NCBI GenBank assembly: GCA_025997455.1
Contig: BNUP01000093.1
Span: forward strand, 1-8,675
Direction: 5' to 3'
Source of the DNA: Fibrobacterales bacterium
Lineage (GTDB): Bacteria > Fibrobacterota > Fibrobacteria > Fibrobacterales > Fibrobacteraceae
Length of the DNA: 8,675 nt
Shown here: positions 1-6,046 of the stretch, piece after piece
Layout of the letters: every line of letters begins with the position of its first letter
How positions within the stretch are numbered: position 1 is the first letter of the stretch
Program-made: the position numbers and the translations under genes
Notes under the pieces: model-generated
Databases searched by the model: none
Seen by the model: only the letters and a program-made list of their open reading frames with translations
Told to the model about the DNA's origin: nothing

Positions 1-2
1 TT

Positions 3-179
3 GAAACTTTTAATGCGGCGCGAGAGGCATACGGGCTTGAGCATTTTGTGGAGTTTGTCCGTAAGAACAGCCCCATAGACTTGTCTAATTTCAGCAAATC
101 TTTATTAGAAACTCTCTCAAAGTGGCGCGGCGATACCGAGCAAACAGACGATATTACTTACTTGTTGATGGAGTTTTGA
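3..179 (+). CDS. SpoIIE/RsbU-type PP2C protein phosphatase, C-terminal 58 residues (partial)
   Basis: This frame enters from the window edge without a start and ends at TGA 177-179. It encodes 58 residues ending in Trp-Arg-Gly-Asp, then Glu-Gln-Thr-Asp-Asp-Ile-Thr-Tyr-Leu-Leu. The Q-x-D-D-(I/M)-T signature near the C-terminus is typical of SpoIIE/RsbU-family serine phosphatases, whose final Asp pair helps bind metal. These enzymes dephosphorylate anti-sigma-factor antagonists or similar partners in partner-switching signalling. The sensory and most of the catalytic part lies outside the window, so the input signal cannot be inferred. A putative hairpin terminator follows, and uppP converges from the other side. 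Family assignment is good; the specific role is unknown. Confidence 0.75.
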   Translation, partial: ETFNAAREAYGLEHFVEFVRKNSPIDLSNFSKSLLETLSKWRGDTEQTDDITYLLMEF

Positions 180-199
180 GGGGATTATCAATGGCGGGC

Positions 200-229
200 G
201 GGCGACCGGTGGTCACCCAGCGTGTTTTT
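200..229 (+). terminator. Putative rho-independent terminator after the phosphatase gene
   Basis: The sequence GGGCGACC, loop GGT, GGTCACCC can form an 8-position stem with one C.A mismatch. It is followed seven bases later by five T residues (225-229). It sits between the convergent ends of the phosphatase and uppP genes. Read on the minus strand the mismatch becomes a G.T wobble and the stem is stronger, but no T-run follows, so it fits the plus-strand gene best. No folding energy was computed. Confidence 0.45.
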
Positions 230-233
230 GGTA

Positions 234-1010
234 TTACAGCACAACCGCCAAAAGCACTGCGCCGAGGAGTAATCTGTATATTGCAAAAGGAATAAAAGTG
301 TTCGTTTGAACAAAGCGCAAAAGCCACACAACGGAGAGCCACGCGGAAATGGTTGCAACGGCAAAAGCACCCATTGACTCCGCCGTAATGAGATTTGCAC
401 CCTGCCCGTCTTTTATGGCATCGAGGAGTTGATAACCGCCTGCGGCAAACATAGTGGGAATCCCGACTAAAAATGCAAACTTAACGGCATCGGGTCGTGC
501 AAAGCCGAGCAGGAGTGCACCCATAATCGCCATACCGGAACGACTTGCACCGGGAAAAACCGCCGCCGCAATTTGCCCAAGCGCCACCGCAACAACAACC
601 GCCCAAGTCAAATTTGAATTTAATTTTTTTGTCTTAGCCTTTCGCTCTGCAAAGATAATGATAAATGCCCCTACAATTACCGCAATTGTAACAGGTAAAA
701 TTGTTTCGGGAAGTTTCAAACCCATTTTTTTTGCGATAAAGCCGCCTGCACAGGTTATGAAAAAAGACACCGCCAACTTCAATGCGTAATCTTTTTGTTC
801 GGGATTTTTCCACTCGGTGAAGAATTTCAAAATATCTTGCCAAAACACCAAAACCGATGCGACAATTGGTCCCATCTGTATAAGCACATTAAAAGCATCG
901 CTTTTATGGCTTTCTAAAAAATATTCTGCGATTAACAAATGCCCCGTAGAAGATACGGGTAAAAATTCGGTTAATCCCTCTACAAGACCTATTATAATTG
1001 CTTCAAGCAT
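234..1010 (-). CDS. uppP: Undecaprenyl-diphosphate phosphatase (left-arm copy)
   Basis: This is a mirror copy of the 258-residue gene at 7666-8442, with identical sequence. It carries the E-G-x-T-E-F motif with S-S-T-G-H near the N-terminus and P-G-x-S-R-S-G at residues 153-159, which define the BacA/UppP family. It lies 39 bases after the MetH-domain gene and converges on the phosphatase fragment at 3-179. The duplicate status probably reflects the palindrome rather than two genomic copies. Confidence 0.95.
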   Translation of the reverse strand: MLEAIIIGLVEGLTEFLPVSSTGHLLIAEYFLESHKSDAFNVLIQMGPIVASVLVFWQDILKFFTEWKNPEQKDYALKLAVSFFITCAGGFIAKKMGLKLPETILPVTIAVIVGAFIIIFAERKAKTKKLNSNLTWAVVVAVALGQIAAAVFPGASRSGMAIMGALLLGFARPDAVKFAFLVGIPTMFAAGGYQLLDAIKDGQGANLITAESMGAFAVATISAWLSVVWLLRFVQTNTFIPFAIYRLLLGAVLLAVVL

Positions 1011-1049
1011 TGGGGGAGTTTAGAAAATTTTTGCGGTAATCAGCATTTA

Positions 1050-1835
1050 TTATGCAATCCACTTTCTCAGTTCTTCCGCGTTCATTCCTTTTCGTTTTGC
1101 GTAGTCCTGCAATTGGTCTTCGCCGATTTTGCCGATTTTGAAGTAATTACTCTGCGGATGCAAAATGAAGTAGCCGCATTCGGAGGCAACTGGAATCATA
1201 GCATAGTTTTCGCTAAGAAATATTCCTGCATTTTTTTCTGGTTCGAGCAATTTCCAAATTGTCGCTTTTTCTGTGTGGTCGGGGCAAGCGGGGTATCCGG
1301 GAGCGGCTCTTATGCCGACTCCGCCCAAAATGTCCCTGTGAAGTTTTTCGGTAAGAGCCTCCGCCAAGCGGTCGGCGAGAAGCCGCACTATAAACGCCGA
1401 ATAATCATCGTTTTTTTCTCTAAATTCATTTGCGAGTTCATCTGCTCCTATACCTGCGGTAGCGGCAAATAATCCTATATAGTCTATTTCTCTTGGATTA
1501 AAAAAATCTGCAATGCTTAAAAATGGTTTGCCCTCTTGTGCGGTTTGCTGACGGAGAAAATGCAAACTTTCAGTAGCACCGGATGTTAAAACCGTAAGGG
1601 AGTCTTCTTTGCGCCGAACTTCAAAAAATCCCGCTACCGCATTTGCTTTTAATAATTTTCGTTCAACAATTTCCTTTAAGATAATTCGAGAATCTTCCTC
1701 TAATTTTCGATGTTCTTCGGTATAAAGCGAGGCTTGCAAATCCCACGCCGTGAAATACATTTTCCAATTTATAAGCGGAACTATTTCCGCGATGTTTATT
1801 TCACGAAAAACCTTGATACCGAGAAAAGGAGGCAT
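1050..1835 (-). CDS. MetH activation (AdoMet-binding) domain protein, stand-alone or 5'-truncated (left-arm copy)
   Basis: This is a mirror copy of 6841-7626. The protein ends in the characteristic B12-dependent methionine synthase reactivation domain, including Gly-Ile-Arg-Ala-Ala-Pro-Gly-Tyr-Pro-Ala-Cys-Pro. The start is set at the ATG at 1833-1835, just before the first residues that match the family. The longer frame back to 1955 runs through the repeat at 1879-1968 and gives no MetH-like sequence. Confidence 0.88.
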   Translation of the reverse strand: MPPFLGIKVFREINIAEIVPLINWKMYFTAWDLQASLYTEEHRKLEEDSRIILKEIVERKLLKANAVAGFFEVRRKEDSLTVLTSGATESLHFLRQQTAQEGKPFLSIADFFNPREIDYIGLFAATAGIGADELANEFREKNDDYSAFIVRLLADRLAEALTEKLHRDILGGVGIRAAPGYPACPDHTEKATIWKLLEPEKNAGIFLSENYAMIPVASECGYFILHPQSNYFKIGKIGEDQLQDYAKRKGMNAEELRKWIA

Positions 1836-1878
1836 TTGGGGGAAGGTAGAAAGTTTGCACGCGACGATGCAGGTAGGG

Positions 1879-1968
1879 TGTGGGGAAACTTGGCAGTGCA
1901 GGAGTTGAAAGTGTAAAGTGGATAGTTGAAAGTTGTGGAGAACTCGGCAGTGCAAGAGTTGAAAGTGT
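1879..1968. repeat. 54-base-period imperfect direct repeat (left-arm copy)
   Basis: Two copies of a unit of about 33 bases, offset by 54 bases, lie here. On the plus strand they share cores such as GGCAGTGCA and GAGTTGAAAGTGTAA, with a few substitutions. A half-copy (AGTTGAAAGTTGTGG) sits between them. The array lies between the MetH-domain gene and the methyltransferase remnant. It reads open in one frame because 54 is a multiple of three, but that translation (18-residue period) resembles no family I know. Confidence 0.7.
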
Positions 1969-1984
1969 AATCCTCAACGAGTGC

Positions 1985-2134
1985 ATGAACCGCGACATCA
2001 TTGCACGGATTTTGGGAGTTGAGGGGAGTTCTCCAGAGATTACTATATTTGTTGATATGAAAATTGACCAATTGGTTTATGGATTATATGGATTGACGGC
2101 GGAGGAGATAAAAATTATGGAGGGCGGGGAGTAA
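1985..2134 (+). pseudogene. Remnant of a restriction-modification methyltransferase C-terminus (left-arm copy)
   Basis: The last 25 residues (ATG at 2057) contain Ile-Asp-Gln-Leu-Val-Tyr-Gly-Leu-Tyr-Gly-Leu-Thr, then Glu-Glu-Ile-Lys-Ile-Met-Glu. This is the usual tail of Eco57I/PglX-type restriction-modification methyltransferases. No methyltransferase domain precedes it; 1985-2056 is unrecognised and upstream lies repeat DNA. It ends one base before the DUF3990 start, so ribosomes finishing it could reinitiate there, and its last codons hold that gene's Shine-Dalgarno stretch. Confidence 0.55.
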
Positions 2135-2135
2135 T

Positions 2136-2633
2136 ATGAAATTATACCATGGAAGCAATGTGATTGTTGATAAGCCTAGGGTTATTGAATCTGTCCGAGC
2201 GCTTGATTTTGGATCTGGTTATTATACCACAACCAATAAAAAGCAGGCGATGGATTTTGCCTCAAAGGTAATGACTAGGACAAAAACAAACTCTCAATTT
2301 GTCAGCGTTTATGAAATTGACTTGGATAAAGCAAAACAAGAATTGGATGTATTGCAGTTTAGTTCGGCCAGTAGGTCATGGCTTGATTTTGTGATGCAAA
2401 ACCGTCGAGGAAAATATGCGGGAAAATTGCATGATGTAATTATTAGTCCGGTAGCAAACGATGATGTTTATACAACCCTACAATTATACGAACAACATAT
2501 TTTAAATAAAGAACAAACACTATCCGCACTAAAAATTAAAAAACTTTATGATAAAATTGTTTTTTGTAATGCCAAAGCATTGGCTTCCCTTACTTTTATT
2601 GAATCTTTTGACCCGCGGAGCATTAAACTATGA
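2136..2633 (+). CDS. DUF3990 protein, ADP-ribosyltransferase-like (left-arm copy)
   Basis: This is a mirror copy of 6043-6540, 165 residues. The N-terminal Leu-Tyr-His-Gly-Ser and the Phe-Gly-Ser-Gly-Tyr-Tyr-Thr-Thr motif resemble the His and Tyr motifs of PARP-type ADP-ribosyltransferases. The start ATG 2136 is preceded by a purine-rich Shine-Dalgarno stretch GGAGGGCGGGGAG (2119-2131). The gene overlaps the next by ATGA (2630-2633). Confidence 0.85.
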   Translation: MKLYHGSNVIVDKPRVIESVRALDFGSGYYTTTNKKQAMDFASKVMTRTKTNSQFVSVYEIDLDKAKQELDVLQFSSASRSWLDFVMQNRRGKYAGKLHDVIISPVANDDVYTTLQLYEQHILNKEQTLSALKIKKLYDKIVFCNAKALASLTFIESFDPRSIKL

Positions 2634-2869
2634 ATAGCGAAAAATTAAGTGCCCTATTAGCGATTATTATTCCTCCTGTCATTCAACATATAGTAGAATC
2701 AAAGGGCGTAGATGCTAAAACTGCCTCTGAAATTGTATATAATTCTGAACTTTACGCAATGCTTGAGAACGAAGAAAGCAAATTATGGCATCTAAGTCCT
2801 GAAACACTTTGTATTTTGCTTGATAAGGAATTAAAACAAGAGCCGATAAACTACCCTGAGGAGTTGTAG
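2630..2869 (+). CDS. Small conserved-looking protein of the DUF3990 cassette (left-arm copy)
   Basis: This is a 79-residue mirror copy of 5807-6046. Its start overlaps the DUF3990 stop as ATGA, which implies translational coupling, with a weak GCGGAG site upstream. It ends two bases before the DUF3791 start and contains that gene's Shine-Dalgarno site GAGGAG (2858-2863). The Glu-Ser-Lys-Leu-Trp-His-Leu-Ser-Pro motif is the most distinctive part. Confidence 0.8.
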   Translation: MNSEKLSALLAIIIPPVIQHIVESKGVDAKTASEIVYNSELYAMLENEESKLWHLSPETLCILLDKELKQEPINYPEEL

Positions 2870-2871
2870 AT

Positions 2872-3111
2872 ATGTACAACACAACAAAATATTTGGCATT
2901 TTGCCTTGAAGCCTATAAAAAATCTAAAAAATTATCCGGGAAAGGGGTAATCGCTCTTTTTAATCAATATGGGGTCATCGACTATATCATCAATAATTAT
3001 GGGGCTTTGCACACAACAGGCGAGCAATATTTAGTACAAGATATTGATGGCTATATAGCAAATAGGAATATTCTACTCCCTCACTCTAACGCCTATTGCA
3101 ATTCCGATTAA
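2872..3111 (+). CDS. DUF3791 family protein (left-arm copy)
   Basis: This is a 79-residue mirror copy of 5565-5804. Residues from about 5 to 66 fit the DUF3791 pattern, with Phe-Cys-Leu-Glu-Ala-Tyr early, Tyr-Gly-Val-Ile-Asp-Tyr-Ile in the middle and Leu-His-Thr-Thr-Gly, then Asp-Ile-Asp-Gly-Tyr-Ile later. The last 13 or so residues are encoded antisense to the convergent membrane-protein gene (39-base overlap, 3073-3111) and are unlike the family's usual end. Confidence 0.8.
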   Translation: MYNTTKYLAFCLEAYKKSKKLSGKGVIALFNQYGVIDYIINNYGALHTTGEQYLVQDIDGYIANRNILLPHSNAYCNSD

Positions 3112-3747
3112 CAAACATATATATATCACCAAAATTACAAAGGGAGTGTTGCTTATTCCCTCTGCACATAAGCTTTCAATTTGCAATTCGAGCGGGGAGT
3201 TCGCGGGATTTTTCCAGCCCGAAAGAATTTCAATTCCTTTAACGGAGAATAAACTTTTAACATTGTTTTTTTCAATATTATGTTCCGAGAACCAATAATC
3301 CGGCACATAAAAATATGTGAGCGGAATGGAATAACGAGTTTGATTTGGATTTGCAGAAAGTTCTTTTATAAGCGGTCGAATGGAATTTTGGTCGCCGTCT
3401 TTTGTAAGATTGGGATCATTTGTGAGAATTTTTACCAAAATTTCTTTGAGTTCAGGCGAACTTTTCAAATTCAAAATCAGAGAATCCATTCTGCCCCAAT
3501 TTCGAGAACCGTTTTCAAATCTAAATCCGAGTCCGCAAATTCCGCTTTCGTTTAAGAGTGAGCAGTTAAAAGAACTCGGCGAAATATTTACAAAGCCCAC
3601 GCCTGAAAGCGAGTCACCCGACGGATAAATTAAAACTCCTTTATCTGCCGAAACGCAATTAGTATTCTTTTCATTTGGTAAAAAAACATAGACTGCAATG
3701 CCTGCAATGGCGAGTATTGCTATTACAAGTCGTAGATGTTTTTTCAT
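3073..3747 (-). CDS. Two-pass membrane protein with extracytoplasmic domain (left-arm copy)
   Basis: This is a mirror copy of 4929-5603, 224 residues. It has an N-terminal hydrophobic segment, a domain of about 175 residues outside the membrane, a second hydrophobic segment at residues 202-220 and only four residues after it. Its TAG stop lies at the boundary with the DUF3791 gene. It follows the AT-hook gene by 17 bases on the same strand. Confidence 0.8.
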   Translation of the reverse strand: MKKHLRLVIAILAIAGIAVYVFLPNEKNTNCVSADKGVLIYPSGDSLSGVGFVNISPSSFNCSLLNESGICGLGFRFENGSRNWGRMDSLILNLKSSPELKEILVKILTNDPNLTKDGDQNSIRPLIKELSANPNQTRYSIPLTYFYVPDYWFSEHNIEKNNVKSLFSVKGIEILSGWKNPANSPLELQIESLCAEGISNTPFVILVIYICLLIGIAIGVRVRE

Positions 3748-3764
3748 AAAAATTTCATAAAATT

Positions 3765-4157
3765 TTACAAAGATTTAATTTTCGGCGGTCTGCCCCGTTT
3801 GCGGGGAGGTGCGGGAATTTCTTTATCAGGTAAAGTTTGAGGAATTTCTTCGGAGATTACTTTATTCGGCAAACCTACCCGCAGCGTTGGCAGAACGGGT
3901 TTTGCCTTTGTATTTGCGTTTGCCGCCGCAAGTGAAAATGCAGGTTTGGAATTATTCACAAACAAATTGCCCAACGAATTCACAGTCGATACGGAACTTA
4001 TAGGTGCGGCGACAGCGACTTCCTTTTCTTTTTTTTGCTGCTCCCGTTCGCGCTTACCGAGCCGCTTGCGAAACCGTCGTTTTTTACCTATGTCTATTCG
4101 AGTTCTCTCTTCCAACTCTTCAAGGGTCGGATGTAGAAGTTCTTCGGGAATTTCCAT
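3765..4157 (-). CDS. Small basic AT-hook protein (left-arm copy)
   Basis: This is a mirror copy of 4519-4911, 130 residues. The start is placed at the ATG complement 4155-4157, which keeps the Shine-Dalgarno site (complement 4164-4169). A longer in-frame start at 4199 would add 14 residues read antisense through the typA fragment. That extension exists only because of the foldback junction at 4182/4183 and should not be annotated. Confidence 0.75.
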   Translation of the reverse strand: MEIPEELLHPTLEELEERTRIDIGKKRRFRKRLGKREREQQKKEKEVAVAAPISSVSTVNSLGNLFVNNSKPAFSLAAANANTKAKPVLPTLRVGLPNKVISEEIPQTLPDKEIPAPPRKRGRPPKIKSL

Positions 4158-4174
4158 TTCTTTCTCCTTATGGT

Positions 4175-4182
4175 GAACGCGG
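4175..4182. other. Chimeric junction microhomology GAACGCGG
   Basis: The octamer belongs both to the typA frame (Glu-Arg then the first two bases of Gly) and to the antisense of the AT-hook gene's 5' leader. Its reverse complement CCGCGTTC lies at 4494-4501. It marks where symmetry starts and where the typA frame stops making sense upstream. It is the expected footprint of a nascent 3' end folding back and priming on its own strand. Confidence 0.75.
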
Positions 4183-4474
4183 CTATATGATAATTCCACC
4201 CGGAGTTGATGTATATGCAGGAATGATTATAGGCGAGCACAATAAAGATTCTGATATAATTGTGAATGTGATAAAATCAAAGCACTTGACAAATATGCGG
4301 GCATCGGGCAGTGATGACAATATTTTACTCACGCCGTATCGCAGAATGAGTTTGGAGGAATGCGTAACATTTATAAATGATGATGAATGCGTAGAGGTTA
4401 CGCCGAATATTTTGAGGGTGCGAAAGGCGGAGTTAGATGAGCACAAGAGAAAACAAGCGGCTAAGATTGATTAG
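4175..4474 (+). CDS. typA: TypA/BipA translational GTPase, C-terminal 99 residues (5' part lost at the junction)
   Basis: TypA (BipA) is a ribosome-binding GTPase related to EF-G that helps 50S assembly and growth under stress, notably in the cold. These 99 residues match the C-terminal domain that contacts the ribosome. They start at the conserved Glu-Arg-Gly, followed by Pro-Gly-x-x-Val-Tyr-x-Gly-Met-Ile-x-Gly-Glu, Lys-x-Leu-Thr-Asn-Met-Arg-Ala-Ser-Gly, Arg-Met-Ser-Leu-Glu-Glu, Asp-Asp-Glu-x-Val-Glu-Val-Thr-Pro and a basic tail. The usual protein has about 600 residues; the GTPase and EF-G-like domains are missing because upstream sequence switches to the inverted arm. An open frame continues back to 4004 but is a chimera with the antisense of the AT-hook gene. 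The AT-hook gene follows 44 bases after the TAG stop (4472-4474). Identification is firm; the loss is probably a rearrangement artefact. Confidence 0.93.
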   Translation, partial: ERGYMIIPPGVDVYAGMIIGEHNKDSDIIVNVIKSKHLTNMRASGSDDNILLTPYRRMSLEECVTFINDDECVEVTPNILRVRKAELDEHKRKQAAKID

Positions 4475-4493
4475 TTGGTGCGTTCTATCCACA
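4183..4493. other. Single-copy centre (loop) between the palindrome arms
   Basis: These 311 bases have no mirror partner. They hold most of the typA 3' fragment and the first part of the leader of the AT-hook gene. In single strands they would form the loop of a hairpin with 4182-base stems. No origin, recombination site or resolution site is visible in them. Confidence 0.9.
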
Positions 4494-4506
4494 CCGCGTT
4501 CACCAT

Positions 4507-4512
4507 AAGGAG
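4507..4512 (+). promoter_or_regulatory. Shine-Dalgarno site of the AT-hook gene
   Basis: AAGGAG lies six bases before the ATG at 4519. It is the clearest Shine-Dalgarno site in this operon and fixes the start of the AT-hook protein. It also supports the right junction as the native one. Confidence 0.8.
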
Positions 4513-4518
4513 AAAGAA

Positions 4519-4911
4519 ATGGAAATTCCCGAAGAACTTCTACATCCGACCCTTGAAGAGTTGGAAGAGAGAACTCGAATAGACATAGGTAAAAAACGAC
4601 GGTTTCGCAAGCGGCTCGGTAAGCGCGAACGGGAGCAGCAAAAAAAAGAAAAGGAAGTCGCTGTCGCCGCACCTATAAGTTCCGTATCGACTGTGAATTC
4701 GTTGGGCAATTTGTTTGTGAATAATTCCAAACCTGCATTTTCACTTGCGGCGGCAAACGCAAATACAAAGGCAAAACCCGTTCTGCCAACGCTGCGGGTA
4801 GGTTTGCCGAATAAAGTAATCTCCGAAGAAATTCCTCAAACTTTACCTGATAAAGAAATTCCCGCACCTCCCCGCAAACGGGGCAGACCGCCGAAAATTA
4901 AATCTTTGTAA
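4519..4911 (+). CDS. Small basic AT-hook protein of unknown function
   Basis: This is a 130-residue protein. Residues 1-20 are acidic (Glu-rich Leu-Glu-Glu-Leu-Glu-Glu). Residues 25-46 are very basic and Lys/Arg/Gln-rich, and probably helical. Residues 47-110 are low in charge and probably disordered. Residues 119-128 (Arg-Lys-Arg-Gly-Arg-Pro-Pro-Lys-Ile-Lys) form a textbook AT-hook with the Gly-Arg-Pro core that inserts in the minor groove of AT-rich DNA. The start is set by AAGGAG six bases upstream. It follows typA by 44 bases and precedes the membrane-protein gene by 17, so all three may share a transcript. I do not recognise a named family. DNA binding, or RNA/ribosome binding through the basic patch given the typA linkage, is inference. 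It has no enzymatic domain and no membrane segment. Confidence 0.8.
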   Translation: MEIPEELLHPTLEELEERTRIDIGKKRRFRKRLGKREREQQKKEKEVAVAAPISSVSTVNSLGNLFVNNSKPAFSLAAANANTKAKPVLPTLRVGLPNKVISEEIPQTLPDKEIPAPPRKRGRPPKIKSL

Positions 4912-4928
4912 AATTTTATGAAATTTTT

Positions 4929-5603
4929 ATGAAAAAACATCTACGACTTGTAATAGCAATACTCGCCATTGCAGGCATTGCAGTCTATGTTTTTTTACCA
5001 AATGAAAAGAATACTAATTGCGTTTCGGCAGATAAAGGAGTTTTAATTTATCCGTCGGGTGACTCGCTTTCAGGCGTGGGCTTTGTAAATATTTCGCCGA
5101 GTTCTTTTAACTGCTCACTCTTAAACGAAAGCGGAATTTGCGGACTCGGATTTAGATTTGAAAACGGTTCTCGAAATTGGGGCAGAATGGATTCTCTGAT
5201 TTTGAATTTGAAAAGTTCGCCTGAACTCAAAGAAATTTTGGTAAAAATTCTCACAAATGATCCCAATCTTACAAAAGACGGCGACCAAAATTCCATTCGA
5301 CCGCTTATAAAAGAACTTTCTGCAAATCCAAATCAAACTCGTTATTCCATTCCGCTCACATATTTTTATGTGCCGGATTATTGGTTCTCGGAACATAATA
5401 TTGAAAAAAACAATGTTAAAAGTTTATTCTCCGTTAAAGGAATTGAAATTCTTTCGGGCTGGAAAAATCCCGCGAACTCCCCGCTCGAATTGCAAATTGA
5501 AAGCTTATGTGCAGAGGGAATAAGCAACACTCCCTTTGTAATTTTGGTGATATATATATGTTTGTTAATCGGAATTGCAATAGGCGTTAGAGTGAGGGAG
5601 TAG
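4929..5603 (+). CDS. Two-pass membrane protein with extracytoplasmic domain, possibly a truncated sensor
   Basis: This is a 224-residue protein I cannot name. After Met-Lys-Lys, residues 7-23 are hydrophobic (signal anchor). Residues 24-200 would be outside the membrane, with Cys at 31, 62, 71 and 194. Residues 202-220 are a second membrane segment, followed only by Arg-Val-Arg-Glu. Within the outer domain, an Arg-Tyr-Ser-Ile-Pro-Leu then Phe-Tyr-Val-Pro run, and a later Gly-Ile-Glu-Ile-Leu-Ser-Gly-Trp then Leu-Glu-Leu-Gln-Ile-Glu run, look like beta strands. The layout recalls carbohydrate-binding jelly-roll domains, but this is a resemblance only. A domain held between two membrane helices is normally followed by a cytoplasmic output module, and none is present. 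The TAG stop lies at the edge of the DUF3791 gene, with which it overlaps convergently by 39 bases. No Shine-Dalgarno site precedes the ATG; the leader is AT-rich. Confidence 0.8.
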   Translation: MKKHLRLVIAILAIAGIAVYVFLPNEKNTNCVSADKGVLIYPSGDSLSGVGFVNISPSSFNCSLLNESGICGLGFRFENGSRNWGRMDSLILNLKSSPELKEILVKILTNDPNLTKDGDQNSIRPLIKELSANPNQTRYSIPLTYFYVPDYWFSEHNIEKNNVKSLFSVKGIEILSGWKNPANSPLELQIESLCAEGISNTPFVILVIYICLLIGIAIGVRVRE

Positions 5604-5804
5604 AATATTCCTATTTGCTATATAGCCATCAATATCTTGTACTAAATATTGCTCGCCTGTTGTGTGCAAAGCCCCATAATTATTGATGATATAGTCGATG
5701 ACCCCATATTGATTAAAAAGAGCGATTACCCCTTTCCCGGATAATTTTTTAGATTTTTTATAGGCTTCAAGGCAAAATGCCAAATATTTTGTTGTGTTGT
5801 ACAT
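5565..5804 (-). CDS. DUF3791 family protein, third gene of the DUF3990 cassette
   Basis: This 79-residue protein has the marks of DUF3791: an N-terminal helix with Phe-Cys-Leu-Glu-Ala-Tyr-Lys-Lys, Ser-Gly-Lys-Gly-Val-Ile-Ala-Leu-Phe, Tyr-Gly-Val-Ile-Asp-Tyr-Ile, Leu-His-Thr-Thr-Gly and a final Asp-Ile-Asp-Gly-Tyr-Ile. DUF3791 genes are often found beside DUF3990 genes; their biochemical role is, to my knowledge, not established. Partner or antitoxin function is inference from size and linkage. The start is two bases after the upstream stop, with GAGGAG eight bases before the ATG. Family members usually end soon after the Asp-Ile-Asp helix. Here about 13 further residues are read antisense through the membrane-protein gene, suggesting that the original stop was lost at the cassette edge. 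Confidence 0.8.
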   Translation of the reverse strand: MYNTTKYLAFCLEAYKKSKKLSGKGVIALFNQYGVIDYIINNYGALHTTGEQYLVQDIDGYIANRNILLPHSNAYCNSD

Positions 5805-5806
5805 AT

Positions 5807-6046
5807 CTACAACTCCTCAGGGTAGTTTATCGGCTCTTGTTTTAATTCCTTATCAAGCAAAATACAAAGTGTTTCAGGACTTAGATGCCATAATTTGCTT
5901 TCTTCGTTCTCAAGCATTGCGTAAAGTTCAGAATTATATACAATTTCAGAGGCAGTTTTAGCATCTACGCCCTTTGATTCTACTATATGTTGAATGACAG
6001 GAGGAATAATAATCGCTAATAGGGCACTTAATTTTTCGCTATTCAT
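5807..6046 (-). CDS. Small protein of the DUF3990 cassette, function unknown
   Basis: This is a 79-residue acidic, probably all-helical protein without membrane segments or a signal peptide. Visible landmarks are Leu-Leu-Ala-Ile-Ile-Ile-Pro-Pro-Val-Ile near the N-terminus, Ser-Glu-Leu-Tyr-Ala-Met-Leu-Glu in the middle, then Glu-Ser-Lys-Leu-Trp-His-Leu-Ser-Pro and a Pro-Glu-Glu-Leu end. I have an impression of similar small hypothetical proteins next to DUF3990/DUF3791 genes but cannot name a family. Its ATG overlaps the DUF3990 stop (ATGA), which points to translational coupling and production in fixed proportion to that protein. A role as antitoxin or adaptor for the DUF3990 protein is inference. 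Confidence 0.78.
   Translation of the reverse strand: MNSEKLSALLAIIIPPVIQHIVESKGVDAKTASEIVYNSELYAMLENEESKLWHLSPETLCILLDKELKQEPINYPEEL

Larger units (their letters stand above)
1..4182. repeat. Left arm of a 4182-base perfect inverted repeat
   Basis: This segment is the reverse complement of 4494-8675. Every reading frame longer than about 60 codons in it has a mirror partner with an identical translation at coordinates summing to 8676. Base-by-base spot checks at the outer end, in the 61-95 stretch and at the inner end found no mismatch. Identity stops between 4182 and 4183. The outer end coincides with the window end, so the true arm may be longer. Gene order across the inner boundary is unnatural here, so this arm is probably the copied one. 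Confidence 0.98.

Noticed and set aside
1879..1968. CRISPR array
   Set aside because: There are only two to three degenerate units, with no constant-length unique spacers and no cas genes.
1880..1984. Plus-strand N-terminal extension (18-residue repeats) of the methyltransferase remnant as a real protein part
   Set aside because: It is translated repeat DNA with no resemblance to methyltransferase sequence; openness follows from the 54-base period.
1796..2071. Minus-strand 91-codon frame over the repeat region, and its mirror at 6605-6880
   Set aside because: It reads antisense through the methyltransferase remnant and the repeats, has no family resemblance, and its composition follows the repeat unit.
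2064..2090. TTGACC with TATATG 15 bases later as a promoter for the cassette
   Set aside because: The spacing is two bases short of the usual 17 and it lies inside the methyltransferase remnant; such matches are common in AT-rich DNA.
4475..4506. Terminator between typA and the AT-hook gene
   Set aside because: Only a weak GGTG/CACC pairing with no T-run; the short gap and co-direction favour read-through.
4918..4932. Four-codon frame ATG AAA TTT TTA TGA just before the membrane-protein start, as a coupling leader
   Set aside because: It is too short and AT-rich to distinguish from chance; only the TGA/ATG overlap is suggestive.
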